Positions 35,101 to 45,689 of a stretch of 64,000 nucleotides of DNA are shown one piece after another. The number at the start of each line of letters is the position of its first letter. Position 1 is the first letter of the stretch. The stretch is from Aralia elata (taxonomy: Eukaryota; Streptophyta; Magnoliopsida; Apiales; Araliaceae), in the NCBI GenBank assembly GCA_034770075.1, contig CM068385.1:72834772-72898771 (forward strand), given 5' to 3'. Position numbers and translations under genes: made by a program. The notes under the pieces are model-generated. The model saw only the letters and a list, made by a program, of their open reading frames with translations, was not told where the DNA came from and did no database searches.

Positions 35101-36036
35101 GCACAGATAACCTACACATCCTTTTCTTAACAGCTTCCTGGCTCGCATCGTCGATAGAAAACTCGAACGTCTAGGAGATTTACTACCGTAGAACACTACC
35201 TTAGACTGCTTCGAAGTCTGAAGGTTTACACTTTTCTTCTGCCAATCGATTACTGCCCCGTGGTTAAATAACCAATCCATTCCCAGTATCACGTTAAATT
35301 CTCCCAATTTAATCAGAATTAAATCTACCAATAACTTATTCCCTCTAATTTTGACGCAACAATTCCTATGAACATGTTCAACAGGGATTACTTCCTTATT
35401 CGCAACTTCTATGTTCAAGGGAGACTCTAGTTTCTCTAGAGGTAAGCTTAAACGTTGAGCAAATTCACATGATACAAAAGAACAGGTCGCGCCCGAATCA
35501 AACAACACATATGCATTAATATTATTGATCGGAATGATACTTGAGACTACGTCTCCTGATGTCACTGCATCTTGGACCGTCATATTGAAGGTCCGGGCTG
35601 TTGGTCTACTCGGTGGAGCTGGACCAGTCATAGTCAGCTTGCCACTGCTATTCCCATTGCCTCCCTCGTCTGTCCCCTTCTTTGGGCAATTCCTTGTCAT
35701 GTGGCCTGGTGCTCCGCAAACGAAACATCCACCGATCTTCTTTGGGTTAGGGCAGTTAGGAGAGATGTGTACCTCCTGCCCACAGTTGTAGCATAACGTC
35801 CTTCCCTTCAAGCAGACCCCCAGGTGATTCTTCCCGCAGGTCTTACACGGCTCTACCCTCTTCTTTAGGTCTCCTTGTTTATTCCCGGTATTCCCCGAAT
35901 TGTTCCATTTCCTCTTCTGGTTACTTCCACTGGCTATATCAGTCTTATTTCCTCCTTCGATCTCACCCTTATTCTTCTTCTCCCTATTGTAGAGGCTCAG
36001 CGCCTCACTCCCCCCTTCGGCTATAATAGCCTTTTT
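32161..36036 (-). pseudogene. pol: Tekay pol: zinc knuckles, protease, RT, RNase H, integrase, chromodomain
   Basis: Continues the gag frame without any frameshift. In order: CKTCGKNHLGVC, CYNCGQEVHISPNC and CFVCGAPGHMTRNC knuckles; protease LFDSGATCSF; reverse transcriptase FIDDILVYS (catalytic Asp pair) preceded by FSKIDLRTGYHQLK; RNase H VYSDASHKGL; integrase zinc site H-H-C-C (HSLRYSIHPG .. CVSRCLTC); integrase core Asp in TMDFVVGLP and IVSDRDPRF, Glu in QSERTI; and a C-terminal chromodomain (IYSVKVVWRNHNAEEATWE) before the stop at 32161. Five internal stops break it: 34714-34716 and 34375-34377 (TAG), 32893-32895 (TAG), 32842-32844 (TGA), 32728-32730 (TAG). By comparison with the family these sit at usual Gln or Trp codons, so each fits a single C-to-T or G-to-A change. 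The catalytic residues themselves look intact. Confidence 0.92.
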
Positions 36037-36714
36037 TCAGATTGATCCAAAAGAGTTAATCTGCAATACACTAACCTTTTTGTAGAGCCAGGGTTTTAGG
36101 CCCTGTTCAAAACTCCTCGTCTTCCTTTCCTCGGTGTCCACTTGGTGTGGAGCAAACCGAGCCAGCTCGTTGAACTTGGCAGCATATTGGGGTACTGTCA
36201 AGTTATCTTGTTTTAGTTCTAAGAATCGCATCTCCATGCGACTCTGTATTCTCTTGGGAAAGTAGTTCTCGAAGTACAACTCCTTGAACCGTTCCCAAGC
36301 AATGACTCCTTCTCCAGCCCTATTCTGGTTTGCTTCCCACCAGAAATTAGCTTCCCCTTTCAGTAGGTAGGTAGCAAAAGTGGTCTTTTGCTCCTCTCCA
36401 ACTCCAGCAATGATGAATGCTTTCTCCACCTCCTTAACCCATGATTGAGCCTCTATAGGCTTGGTGGTCCCCTTAAATTCGGGCGGTCCCACACTCTTAA
36501 AGTCCTTAAAGTTGGCAACACGCGCAACTGGAGGAACGACAGGTGGTACGGTTGGAACTTTGTTCAAAGCCCCTACTAGTAAGTCTATGAATTGCTGCAT
36601 AGGGTTTTCTGTTTCCTTAGTATCACTCTCATTATCGGATTCTCTATCCTCATTCCTCTGTGTTCCCTGTCTTCCTCTTCCTCTCCATCTCGGCGGCATT
36701 TTTCTGTTAAACAA
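36037..36714 (-). pseudogene. gag: Tekay gag capsid region
   Basis: 225 codons from ATG at 36714 (MFNRKMPPRWRGRGRQGTQ) to a TGA at 36037-36039. Typical retrotransposon gag core: PPEFKGTTKPIEAQSWVKEV, TFATYLLKGEANFWWEANQN, FKELYFENYFPK, MRFLELKQDNLTVPQYAAKF and NELARFAPHQV. It packages element RNA into virus-like particles in the cytoplasm. The TGA is followed in the same frame by more gag sequence and then the zinc knuckles and pol, so gag and pol were one frame. The stop could be a mutation (CGA to TGA) or, less likely, a read-through site. The other five stops in pol argue for decay. Confidence 0.92.
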
Positions 36715-36978
36715 ATTATGCCACTATTAATCTACTATTCATCCTCAAGTATTTTATTAACACAACACATACACATACTCATCACAAAGCACATTTAATA
36801 AACAAACTTATAATAATATGCTTCATATTTCATACATCTTGTAACACATAGCTTTTGCTATTCGCATACAATATATCCCTCTATTACTAAAAAGATGGGA
36901 TTTACACCAGATAATCCATTACATATACAAAATTTAGGATTTACATCCTTACAAGGTACACATCTAGACCTCGTCTAA

Positions 36979-37602
36979 TCACTGAACTAGACCACGCCTA
37001 ATGGCGTCTGCATACTCGTCCTCTGCTATGGCCATCACCAGATCCCTACTAATGGTGTGCCTGGTCTGGCCCTCCTTTGCTGGGTAGTGGGTCACCCTAC
37101 GCTGAAATCGCCCATGTGATGACCTGAATGTATAGTTAGACCTATCGGTCCTCACCCTCTTAATCCTCGCCTCTTCTTCCAGGTCATCGGCCCGATCTTC
37201 GACCCTGATCCTATCATCGATCTCTGCCTCCCAGTAAGCCTCTAACTCATGTCTCTCTTGTAAGAGTTCTTGTACCCTCGCCTCTAAGGCTTGAACTCTA
37301 CCTCTTAGTGCTACATTCCATTCAAGTACCACCGTAAACAGATTATTCATGTCTGCCGGTGCCACTTCCTCCTCTTCAGAAGGCACAACATCCGATAATA
37401 TATCATCTGCTTCCTCCTCATGCTCAGACGGATCCTCATCAAGTGAAAGGTCCATCTCCGGTTCCTCCTCCGGATCTTCCTCCAGGTCATTTTCTATCTG
37501 AGCCTCAGCCTCTACTACTAGCTCGGGTGTTGGCTCGGGTGGACCGATCAGCTCCTCGCTTACTACATGGATATCTCTATACTCGGGTCCTCCTCCTGAC
37601 AT
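36979..37602 (-). CDS. Extra ORF between primer site and gag, acidic plus coiled coil, unknown function
   Basis: 207 intact codons, MSGGGPEYRDIHVVSEEL to RRGLVQ. The first third is strongly acidic (EDPEEEPEMDLSLDEDPSEH). A heptad-like Leu/Glu segment follows: ALRGRVQALEARVQELLQER, then HELEAYWEAEIDDRI. Then comes a basic stretch (RIKRVRTDRSNYTFRSSHGR) and an ordered tail with RDLVMAIAEDEYADAI. It lies 235 bp after the primer site and 265 bp before gag on the same strand, its own ATG and stop are intact, and gag-pol next door has six stops. Tekay/Del elements usually go from primer site straight to gag, so this ORF is unusual. Element A has a counterpart with zinc knuckles (15978-16620). The function is unknown; oligomerisation through the coiled coil is inferred. 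Confidence 0.75.
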   Translation of the reverse strand: MSGGGPEYRDIHVVSEELIGPPEPTPELVVEAEAQIENDLEEDPEEEPEMDLSLDEDPSEHEEEADDILSDVVPSEEEEVAPADMNNLFTVVLEWNVALRGRVQALEARVQELLQERHELEAYWEAEIDDRIRVEDRADDLEEEARIKRVRTDRSNYTFRSSHGRFQRRVTHYPAKEGQTRHTISRDLVMAIAEDEYADAIRRGLVQ

Positions 37603-37822
37603 CTACAATCCAAGTTACTAACTCGATTAGTACATAGCAATAACATATAATATTATAACACATAACGAATATAGTTTATTTTAGGTATACTTTTAGTTCT
37701 TTTGATGAATTTCCTCAATTCACCCCTTAACAACTCTATTTGAGTTCATTTACTAACTTTTTCATTCTCTCTACGGTCATATTCCTAAGGTTTTCCTCAA
37801 ACTTAAGGTTTATAACTTATCA

Positions 37823-37834
37823 GCTCTGATACCA
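37823..37834 (-). promoter_or_regulatory. Primer-binding site of the Tekay element
   Basis: Minus strand TGGTATCAGAGC, complementary to the 3' end of initiator tRNA-Met, three bases after the 5' LTR. Confidence 0.9.
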
Positions 37835-38137
37835 ACCTGTGACGCCCCCAAATCCGAGTACCTCAAACCCGAGTTCGGTGCTACACGGTACATCCCATTC
37901 CATACAACATAATAGACATGAATGTAATTACTATATTATTACAACACGTCTTACTCTCAATCCCAGGTTCTATTACCATAACATCATTCCAAATACATAA
38001 TAAGTCTTAATATTACAACATTACTAATGCAATTAAACTACGACGCCATCTAGACGTTCATCTTACCCTTTCCCTTGTCCTTACCAGAACCTTCAACCCG
38101 CTCGAACTTAGTTGCAATGTTTAATATAAAGCAAGAA

Positions 38138-38155
38138 TGAGCATTCACTTGCCCA
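38138..38155 (-). promoter_or_regulatory. Conserved LTR hairpin, Tekay 5' LTR
   Basis: Minus strand TGGGCA-AGTGAA-TGCTCA, six pairs including one G-T, followed by TTCTTGC as in the related LTRs. Confidence 0.65.
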
Positions 38156-39446
38156 GCAAGTGTAACAGTTGGATAACAACAATATCAGTAATCATATCAT
38201 TTCTATTCGACAACTGAACAATAGTTGTGAAATATTCTGAATAAACAGGGATAATACTTTGCTTTCGTTTTAAAAATATATTTTTGAAACGACATTGAGT
38301 GGTCATAAGACCTTGAACTTTCTTTTGCTTTCTTGAAAAGGTACACAACAATATAACTGCAAACCGTCTTGCTTACGAGCACTTCTAGGTGATCAGCCTA
38401 TTGTACTCTATGTTGATCAACACTCTAGCTAGAAACGACATAACCGTTTGTTTAGGCGCTCGATGCCTTGTCAGAATAACTGACTAAAAACTGCCCCTAA
38501 TATTAGGGTTGTTCATCTCATTCATGTCTCGGAATCCTAACGAAAGCAATTCGGTTGGATAGCTCTACTTAATCATCAATAACATTTCAAGGATTTATTA
38601 TCAAATCAATAAAATATTTCAATATCTGTCTAGCCAAAACAAATGGCATCGACGTTCTCTATAACAGTTTATATATATGTGAACTTGAAAGCTTCAACAA
38701 TTTATGTCATAACATAGCTCGAATACTTGTGTAAATACTGAAAAATTTACATAAGTAAGGAATTCACACAACCGTATATATATTGCGTAAATCGGAACTT
38801 CAAACATCGCATAAGAGTCATGAGAATATAATCAAATAAATCAAATAAACTTGCCCAATACAAGAGTTAGACACGCGTTAGAAAACTTGCCTTAAGCGCT
38901 TGCTACTATTTGACGTTAATCGTCCTTCAAAAATCCTACACATTTAAGTACGTATCCACATACCAATTAGCCACATAATTGATGCCGAATATTGGTTTAT
39001 ATTACACTATAATTTTTCATTCTAATTAGAAACATAATCTCAAACAAGGTTACACACATTTGATACGACGTTTCGACGTTCGCACAACGCACGCTCGATT
39101 TGCCTCATATGCATAAGTTTAGCATGCTCATACACTTGTCTAATTCATCATTGATTAATGCTAAGAGTCATTATAAACCATAATGTACAAGTTTTAAAAC
39201 TTAAAACAATAACTTTTAGCGTTGGAAACATTACACGTTACATACATGCATGTATGACGCCCTCTTTTTGCCCTCTAATGCACAATAGTCCTAAAAATGG
39301 CAAATTTAGAAATTTATCAAGGCATTAAATTACAGTTCTAAACATTGAAAGTTTTAGTTCTACTTCTTAGCTTTCCGAATCATCTTGAATCATCCAAACC
39401 GGAGTTCGTATGAGAAAGTTACGCCCATTTTAGTAAAAGAGGTCAG

Positions 39447-39535
39447 AGCTGTCAAGCCCATGCGCCCAGCGCGCGCCCACCACGCCCGCGCGGCGCCCCA
39501 CCGTGCCCGCGCCCATGGCCTGGCCCCAAGGCTTG
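39447..39535. repeat. GC-rich repeat in Tekay 5' LTR, contracted copy
   Basis: GCGCGCCCACCACGCCCGCG with the same flanks as 30351-30455 but about three GCCCAGCACG units fewer. Confidence 0.85.
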
Positions 39536-41231
39536 GTTTCCTACATGTTTTGGCAGTTTGACATACAAACTTCAAACCTTCATAACTTCTTTGTTATAAG
39601 TTTGAATTAGTCCGTTCTGGAGGCTATGGAAAGCTTATAACATGAACTACAAAACCCTCATAGATTCATAATTTTATAGATTCATCTACTAGCCATAAAA
39701 TTGGCCCGAAAGTCCCTCCAAGGCTAAATTTTTACTATTTTGGACAGATTGGACACCTTTTCTCCCAAATGCCATAACTCCCTCATCCGAGATCGAAATG
39801 CGTTCGTTCCAAAGCCTACGGGTTACTAACTCAGGGTACTATACTACCCCAGAAGCTTAGAATTAAACACATAACACACCAATGCCAGAATTAAAACAAA
39901 GGACTGTTCATACCAGTTTTTATTATCAAGCCTAGTTGACTAATTCTTTCGCTACAGATTCGTTTTAGGAGATTTTTACTCCATTCCAATTGGGTGATGC
40001 TCCTCATTCATAACATTATAACATAACACACATAAACATAACATTTAACAACCATGATTAACGCAGTTGTTGTCCAAACCAGTCCGTACAGTCCGTTTCT
40101 TTCTCCTTTATGCACAAGTATGATTTTCTTTCTTTTGTTCCACTCTTGGATGCTATTAACATATGTTTTAAGGTACTAAGAACATATAAAATCATTCATT
40201 AACAACCAACAACCATCACAGCAACCACAACAAAATCTACCATTAACAGAGCAATAACTTAGCAAAGCTTGAAACGAAGGAGATAAGCTAGGTTTTGCTT
40301 ACTAACCTCTTGTAGCTTATTCTTCTTAGTGCTAGATGATTAATACAGCTGCTATCTTCCATATTCTTCTTCTTCTTCTTCTTCCACCCGTCTCTCTCTC
40401 TACTTTCTCTCTCTCTCTCTACTTTCTTTCTCTAGTTTCTTTTCATGTTCTTACTAAGGTCTTTCTTGGAGGAATGAAGGGAATGAAGGTTGAGCTTGGA
40501 GGGTTATTTAGTGAAGGAAGAAGCTCAGCTCTTGAAGAAGCTGAGTATGCAAGCAACCACCACTCCCCATATCTTGGACGGGAGAGCTTGGGCTCTCCCA
40601 GGTGAATGTTTGGCCTAGGGTACTCCCCTTCCTTTCTCCCACATTCTTGGTCTCTCCTTTCTCTCTGCCAAATGCTGAAATGTTTTTATTCAATGCTTGG
40701 TCGGTGATTCTTTCCCTCCTCTTTCTCCCGTGTGCAGCTCTCTCTTCCTCTCAAACCCACCTGCAAATTTCTCTCTCCTCATGACCCAACGGGTCATGGA
40801 TCACGGGTCATGGGTTTGGGTTTGGGTTCGACCCGTGGGTCTTTGGCTCCCATTTGGGCCACTATTCATAATTCTATTGGGCTGCAAATAACCAATTTAG
40901 TTGGGCTTCTAATACAAATTCAATTGGGCTCAAATAAAATCCCACACTTGGATTATTAACCCCTCTCATTAACGCTTTGGCAAAATTATGAAAAGTCATA
41001 AAATCAAAAAAGGCGTCTTTGCATAAATAGCACTTTAGCGCTATTTCTCTAAATGATTTAATCAATACCATGAAATAACAACCCTCAAAAATTATTACAT
41101 ACACGTCATATGTAGTAATAAAATATTCAAACACATAATACGGAATAATATTAATAAAAGTTCAATTTATTCAATAAAATTCATAGGCTCGTGTTACAAA
41201 ACTACCCATGATCCGCGATCGTTACACACAC

Positions 41232-41982
41232 TCTACGATTTCCTTGCAAGCTCTGCGTTGACATGTGCAACTCTACGATGCCAAGAGAGTGCTGTTGAGT
41301 GAGCTCTATGATCTACCGAGTCTGTTACTGTGCTTGTCTGGCAGACTCTACGATCTTGGAATTTAGTACTGCAATGCCGAGGCAACTCTACGTCCTGCCG
41401 AGAGTGCTTTACGTCTTGCCGAGAAAGTTCTATGAGATGTCGAGGAAGGTTTATGTCCTGCCGAGGAAGCTCTACGTTCTGCCGAGAGAACTTTGCGTCC
41501 TACCGAGCTTTACTCTACGTTTTCTTGGCAAACCCTGTGATGGCATACTTGACTCTGCGATGCTGACTGACTGCTCTATGATTCTTCATTTAGTCAGTGC
41601 AGTGCTCTACGATCAGTCTGGCCCTTGTTTGTACATATACCATTACAGTACATAAGATCAACATGACAAGTTTGATCTTTTTCTATTCTAAGTCCGTGTA
41701 CATTAAATTCATTTAAGGACTTTACAAAATCTAATGTTGCAATCATGCTTTAATTAGATAGATATTCATTCAACTTAGATCAACCTAACATATTTGATCT
41801 TCTAAGTCCTTGTACATATATTTCATTAAAGGACTTTACAAGGTTTTATCAGTATGAATGTTCTTCTTATCATTTTGTCATCAATCAAATCACATATAAT
41901 GTATATAGGTAATCACATGCAGATCTTATAACATTCTCCCCCTATGATAATGAGCTTAACAATCTCATGCTGATTACCAACA
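41232..41982 (-). mobile_element. Right (5') LTR of the SIRE-like element, second part
   Basis: Resumes after the Ty3 target duplication with TCTACGATTTCCTTGCAAGC, as in the left LTR at about 19463, and ends GATTACCAACA at 41982, followed by the target duplication ATATC. Confidence 0.85.
41377..41502. repeat. 21-bp minisatellite, six units, right SIRE LTR
   Basis: Six units of the same 21-bp repeat as 19607-19753 (translated period PRKLYVL), one unit fewer than in the left LTR. Confidence 0.85.
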
Positions 41983-41987
41983 ATATC

Positions 41988-42533
41988 TATTGTTAGTGAA
42001 ATTATTGAAATTGGAACTTAATTTGAACTGTTGATCAAATTGGGACTTACTTTGAATTTTTACTGAAATTGGCATTATTTGTTTTCTGCAAACTTTGTTG
42101 CTGAAAATTGGGATTATTTCTGTTCTGCAAATTGGGATTATTTGACTTCTGCAAATTATTACAAATTGAGATTAACTGTTGTGCAAATTAGGATTAATAT
42201 CAGTGTAATGATAATCACATCCTTTGGGTTTATTTTGTGCAATTACAATTTCCAGTTTGTGTTAGTGTATATCATCCGATAATTGTTTTAATTTGCATTT
42301 CTTTATGCATTTGCACCTTATTACAGTGTATTTATGCAATTACAGAGTATGTTCATAATTCGATATTGAGGGTTATATATATGTCAGTGTATTAAATCTT
42401 CAATTTGGGTTCCTTTTTTTTTGCTAAATAATTTGGGTTCCATTTTGCTTATTATATAGTTTTAAGGTATAATTTGTGTGTTGGTATGTTGGGAATGTGA
42501 TATTTGCTATTTCTGATAAAATTTATTCAAAAA
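41988..42533 (+). mobile_element. CACTA body, probable intron or leader
   Basis: Non-coding. Imperfect direct repeats of TCTGCAAATTGGGATTATTT and related phrases lie at about 42000-42200. It joins 17126 once the SIRE element is removed. Confidence 0.6.
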
Positions 42534-42944
42534 GTAAAGTAATTTAATTTAATTTAATATAATTTAACTAAATTAATTTAAATTATATAATATAATATAA
42601 TATTATTTAAAATAAAATAAAATAAAAGTATTAATTAAATAAATTAAATTAAATATAATAACATATAAATAAAAAATAAATTATTAAAAAAGTAAAGCAA
42701 TATAATTTAATTTAACTCAATTAAATAATATAATATAATATAATATTAATTGAAATATTAAATAAATAAATAAAATTAAATATAATAACATATAAATAAA
42801 ATAAATTAATTTTAAGAAAACTAAATAAAATAAAATGAAAATAATTAATTAACAAAAATCAGGTGAGTAAATAAAATAAATTAAATTAAATTGTATTACA
42901 ATATATTAAATTAATTCAAATCATTGAAAATAATATAATATAAT
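42534..42944. repeat. Low-complexity TAATATAATAT / AATAAATAAA tract
   Basis: About 410 bp made almost only of A and T in short permuted runs such as TAATATAATATAATATT and TAAATAAATAAAATTAAA. No coding potential. Confidence 0.9.
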
Positions 42945-43225
42945 AAACTAAGTAAAATTTACTTAGTTTCAATAGTACATCAAATAAAGTAAAAAAACCC
43001 GTAAAATAAACTTAGTTTACTTAGTAGATAACATTTACTAAATTGAGTATCATTTAATTTGTTTTCCATTGGTCAAATAAACTAAGTAACATTTGCTTAG
43101 TTTTTCACAATTAAAACTGAGTAGCATTAAGTTAGTACCATTTTCTCATAAACTGAGTAGCATTTACTTAGTTTATCATTGAAAAAATAAACTAAGTAGC
43201 ATTTGCTTAGTTTTCTACAATTTCA
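42945..43225. repeat. Cluster of AACTAAGTAGCATTTGCTTAGTT palindromic repeats in CACTA
   Basis: Five to six imperfect units of ACTAAGTA-CATTT-GCTTAGT, each able to pair its own ends. The first (42945-42969) is almost perfectly self-complementary. Others start near 43081, 43118, 43153 and 43190. Confidence 0.75.
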
Positions 43226-43665
43226 ATAAACTCCATATATACCTGTGTATGTAGCATAGTTTGAAGCTTAGAAACTCGTTTGACATTTACTCATTAGGAG
43301 TGAATGTCGAATAGTCTCCAGTTTGGGACTGTTACTAGATGTTATGTCTCTCACTTAGGGCGACGCCAATGTGTTGAGTACGTTTTTTAAGGATTTTTTG
43401 GCTGTTATCTCTAAATGTTCTTCGAGTGCATACTTAGATTAAGTTATCTTAGTCTATTTTTGTACTTGTAGACTATGGGGTGGTGCTGCCGAAATTTTCT
43501 TGAAACAAAAAGAAACGTGTTCAACGTGTTGACATTAGTGAGGAGACACATCTAGTAACGGGATAGAAGCCTCACCCTATAGAGTGGAGATACTAGGAAA
43601 ATATAATTCATGCATGGACAACATACATGAATATCCCTGCTCTGATGTCTTCTGTTTAGTTAAAT
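43226..43665 (+). mobile_element. CACTA sequence upstream of the transposase
   Basis: No ORF of interest; presumed 5' leader or intron of the transposase transcript leading to the ATG at 43666. Confidence 0.5.
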
Positions 43666-44870
43666 ATGTCTGCCGACCGGAGTTGGATGTATCGTAGGAT
43701 ACCTATTGATGGAAGGGGATTAGTGGAAGCTTACCGTGAAGGGGTATGAAATTTTCTAGACAAAGCAATAGAACATGCTGATGATCCTAACGGAAAGATG
43801 CGTTGCCCGTGTGTCAAGTGTAAAAACCTGATTTGGAAGAAAGCCGACGAGATTAAATTCGACTTATATTCCCGTGGCTTTGTGCATGGGTACTCCGTAT
43901 GGATTCATCACGGGGAATCAGCTGAGTTAAGAGAAGGGATCGACAATATTGTAGAACAACCACCTCAACACTATTCATACGCCGATAATTATGATGTTGT
44001 GGAGATGTTGGTCGATGCTATGGCCCTACCAATATTGACTGGGCTGAAAATGAGCATTCGGTAAGCAGTGATTGGCAAGTTCCAAATGATACAACTGCTG
44101 CCTTTTACAAGTTGCTATATGAATTGGGGGTGTCACTGTATCCAGGAAATGTTAAGCACACTGGGCTATTTGTAGTGACTAAGTTATTACACTTCGAGAA
44201 TGAGCACGACTGCAGTGAGAGAGGTTTCAACAATTTGCTTGTTCTTATCAGCGATTTCTTACCCAAGGATCATACTCTGCTCGCGAATTATTATGAAGTG
44301 AAGAAGATGGTCAACGGGTTAAATTTGGGGTATGAGAAGATCGATGTTTGTGAGTAGGATTGCATGTTATATTATAGGGCGGACAAAGATAAGAGACGGT
44401 GTGACTTGGCATAGAACAAGGGACATCGTACCTAGTTAGCTGACTCACCCAGCAGATGGAGATGAATGGAAGAGATTTGATGAAAATTTCTCACAGTTTG
44501 TAGAGGAATTTAGGAATGTGAAGCTTGGCATGGCTATGGATGACTTTTGCCCTTTTAATAATTTTAGTCAACCTTACTTTGTTTGGCCAGTCATTTTGGT
44601 CGCTTATAATATTCCACCGTCAATGTGCATGAGGGATCCATATTTCTTCTTGACTTTACTCATACCGGGGGATAAGAGTCCTACGAAAGATATTAACGTG
44701 TACCTCAGATCGGGGGGGGGGCGACAATGCTGATTTTCATACACCAGAGCAGCATCGTCGTTCATCTTCGTCCGATGATGATCCAACTACTTGTTTATAT
44801 TTAATTTTTATTCATTTTAGTTATTCAATTATAGATCATTTGTACATATTGTAGTCTAGTTGAGTCTGTA
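43666..44870 (+). pseudogene. CACTA transposase (tnp2 family), broken
   Basis: Starts MSADRSWMYRRIPIDGRG, followed by YREGV, a TGA at 43747-43749 and NFLDKAIEHADDPNGKMRCP, then CVKCKN. This is the N-terminal transposase-associated domain with its Cys pair. DLYSRGFVHGYSVWIHHGE follows. The frame shifts at about 44025-44035 and continues as FYKLLYELGVSLYPGNVKHT .. LLVLISDFLPKDHTLLANYY. A stop lies at 44355-44357, a deletion removes part of the core, and the rest reads WKRFDENFSQFVEEFRNVKL, GMAMDDFCPFNNFSQPYFVW, PVILVAYNIPPSMCM and DPYFFLTLLIPGDKSP. In the family this is the core of the DNA transposase that cuts at the CACTA ends. At least one nonsense codon, one frameshift and one deletion make it inactive. 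No tnpA-like second gene was recognised. Confidence 0.85.
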
Positions 44871-45066
44871 TAAGTTTTGTAGATCATATTGTATATAATT
44901 TATGACACATTAGCTTACTTTTGCCCTTTTGATGAGTTAGAGCTATCATTTATAATTGTTAGCTTTTATGTGTAATTGTCAGCTTAGTTATGGTATTGAT
45001 GATGAGTTAGTACATCATTTTTAATTGTTAGCTTAATGATTGATGATGAGATGATATAGGTCACAT

Positions 45067-45068
<2 letters not shown>

Positions 45069-45101
<33 letters not shown>
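45069..45101. repeat. (TA)n microsatellite in CACTA 3' region, copy 1
   Basis: TA run; the same run is in copy 2 at 47177-47205 with a different length. Confidence 0.95.
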
Positions 45102-45104
<3 letters not shown>

Positions 45105-45199
45105 TGTCTGTCTGTATTGGGATAAAATAAGTTACAGGTACTGAAATGGGTTTAAACACCTGGAAAGTGCACTTTTTAAAAATATAATAATAAAAAAAA

Positions 45200-45689
45200 C
45201 CTTATTTTCGACCGAATAAGGTATTTCCGACGGATATTCCGTCGGAATTAGAATTGCAAACAAATTGGGAAATTTTGTATTTTTAATTCGTCGGAGATAG
45301 CTTAAGTCCAACGGAATATTCCATTGAAAGTAAGCAATAAATATTTTTTTTAAAATTAAAATTTCCGTCGGAAGTAGGATATTTTCGGGGGAACTTCTAT
45401 TGGAATTAGCAAGTAAATGATTTTAAAAAATTCTAATTTTTCGTCGGAACTAACCTACTTTCGACGAAAATTCCGTGGGAGATGATGTTTCGACGGATTG
45501 CTTTCGTCGAACATAATTCCGTTGGAGATAGAGTATCGGCGAAGGAATTTTCGACGAACCTTATCTCTGAGGAACTTGATTACGACGGTACTTCCGACGG
45601 AATGTTCCCTCGAAAATAAGCTAATTCTGACGGAATAAGCGTATTTCTGAGGGAACATGTCGTTGGACATAAGCCCATTTCTTGTAGTG
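45200..45689 (+). repeat. CACTA right subterminal repeats and terminal inverted repeat, copy 1
   Basis: About 20 TTTCGACGG, TTCCGTCGG and TTCGTCGGA variants in both orientations, ending CCCATTTCTTGTAGTG at 45689. Several in this copy are more diverged (CCGTGGGA, ATTCCATTG) than in copy 2 at 47310-47771. Confidence 0.85.

Larger units (their letters stand above)
28735..41226 (-). mobile_element. Nearly complete Ty3 Tekay-type chromovirus retrotransposon
   Basis: 12.5 kb element with two 3.4 kb LTRs (28735-32114 and 37838-41226) and a 5.7 kb internal region, inserted in the right LTR of the SIRE-like element. The 5-bp target duplication is CACAC (28730-28734 and 41227-41231) and the LTR ends are TG..CA. 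On the minus strand the order is 5' LTR, primer site, extra ORF, gag, protease, RT, RNase H, integrase, chromodomain, polypurine tract, 3' LTR. Long LTRs, a C-terminal chromodomain and a single gag-pol frame fit the Tekay/Del group. The two LTRs differ by scattered substitutions and small indels, so the insertion is not brand new. Six nonsense codons make it non-autonomous. Confidence 0.95.
37838..41226 (-). mobile_element. 5' LTR of the Tekay element
   Basis: 3389 bp, plus reading TGTGACGCCCCCAAATCCGA ... CCGCGATCGTTACA. Colinear with 28735-32114. It contains the conserved hairpin (38138-38155), a palindrome CCCTAATATTAGGG (38495-38508), the box GGTGATCAGCCT (38388-38399), the shorter GC repeat (39447-39535) and a CTT/CT-rich run (40364-40430). 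It supplies the promoter for the element on the minus strand; no TATA box is assigned with confidence. Confidence 0.95.
17127..41982 (-). mobile_element. SIRE/Maximus-like Copia element without gag-pol, split by a Ty3 insertion
   Basis: Minus-oriented element with LTRs 17127-20232 and 26411-28734 plus 41232-41982, and internal region 20233-26410. TG..CA ends and a perfect 5-bp duplication ATATC (17122-17126 and 41983-41987) define it. In sense direction the internal region begins AT-TGGTATCAAAGC (primer site for initiator tRNA-Met with one mismatch) and ends CATCAAATAGGGGGAGATTG, the polypurine context typical of SIRE-type Copia elements. No gag, integrase or RT motif could be read. The only large coding relic is a Lys/Glu-rich ORF in the place of the env-like gene. 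This fits a large non-autonomous derivative moved by relatives in trans. Confidence 0.8.

Noticed and set aside
36037..36039. Programmed stop read-through between gag and pol
   Set aside because: The stop lies upstream of the zinc knuckles rather than at the gag-pol boundary, and five further nonsense codons in pol indicate ordinary decay.
42945..43225. CRISPR-like array
   Set aside because: Irregular spacing, palindromic units without unique spacers, and the DNA is from a plant transposon.
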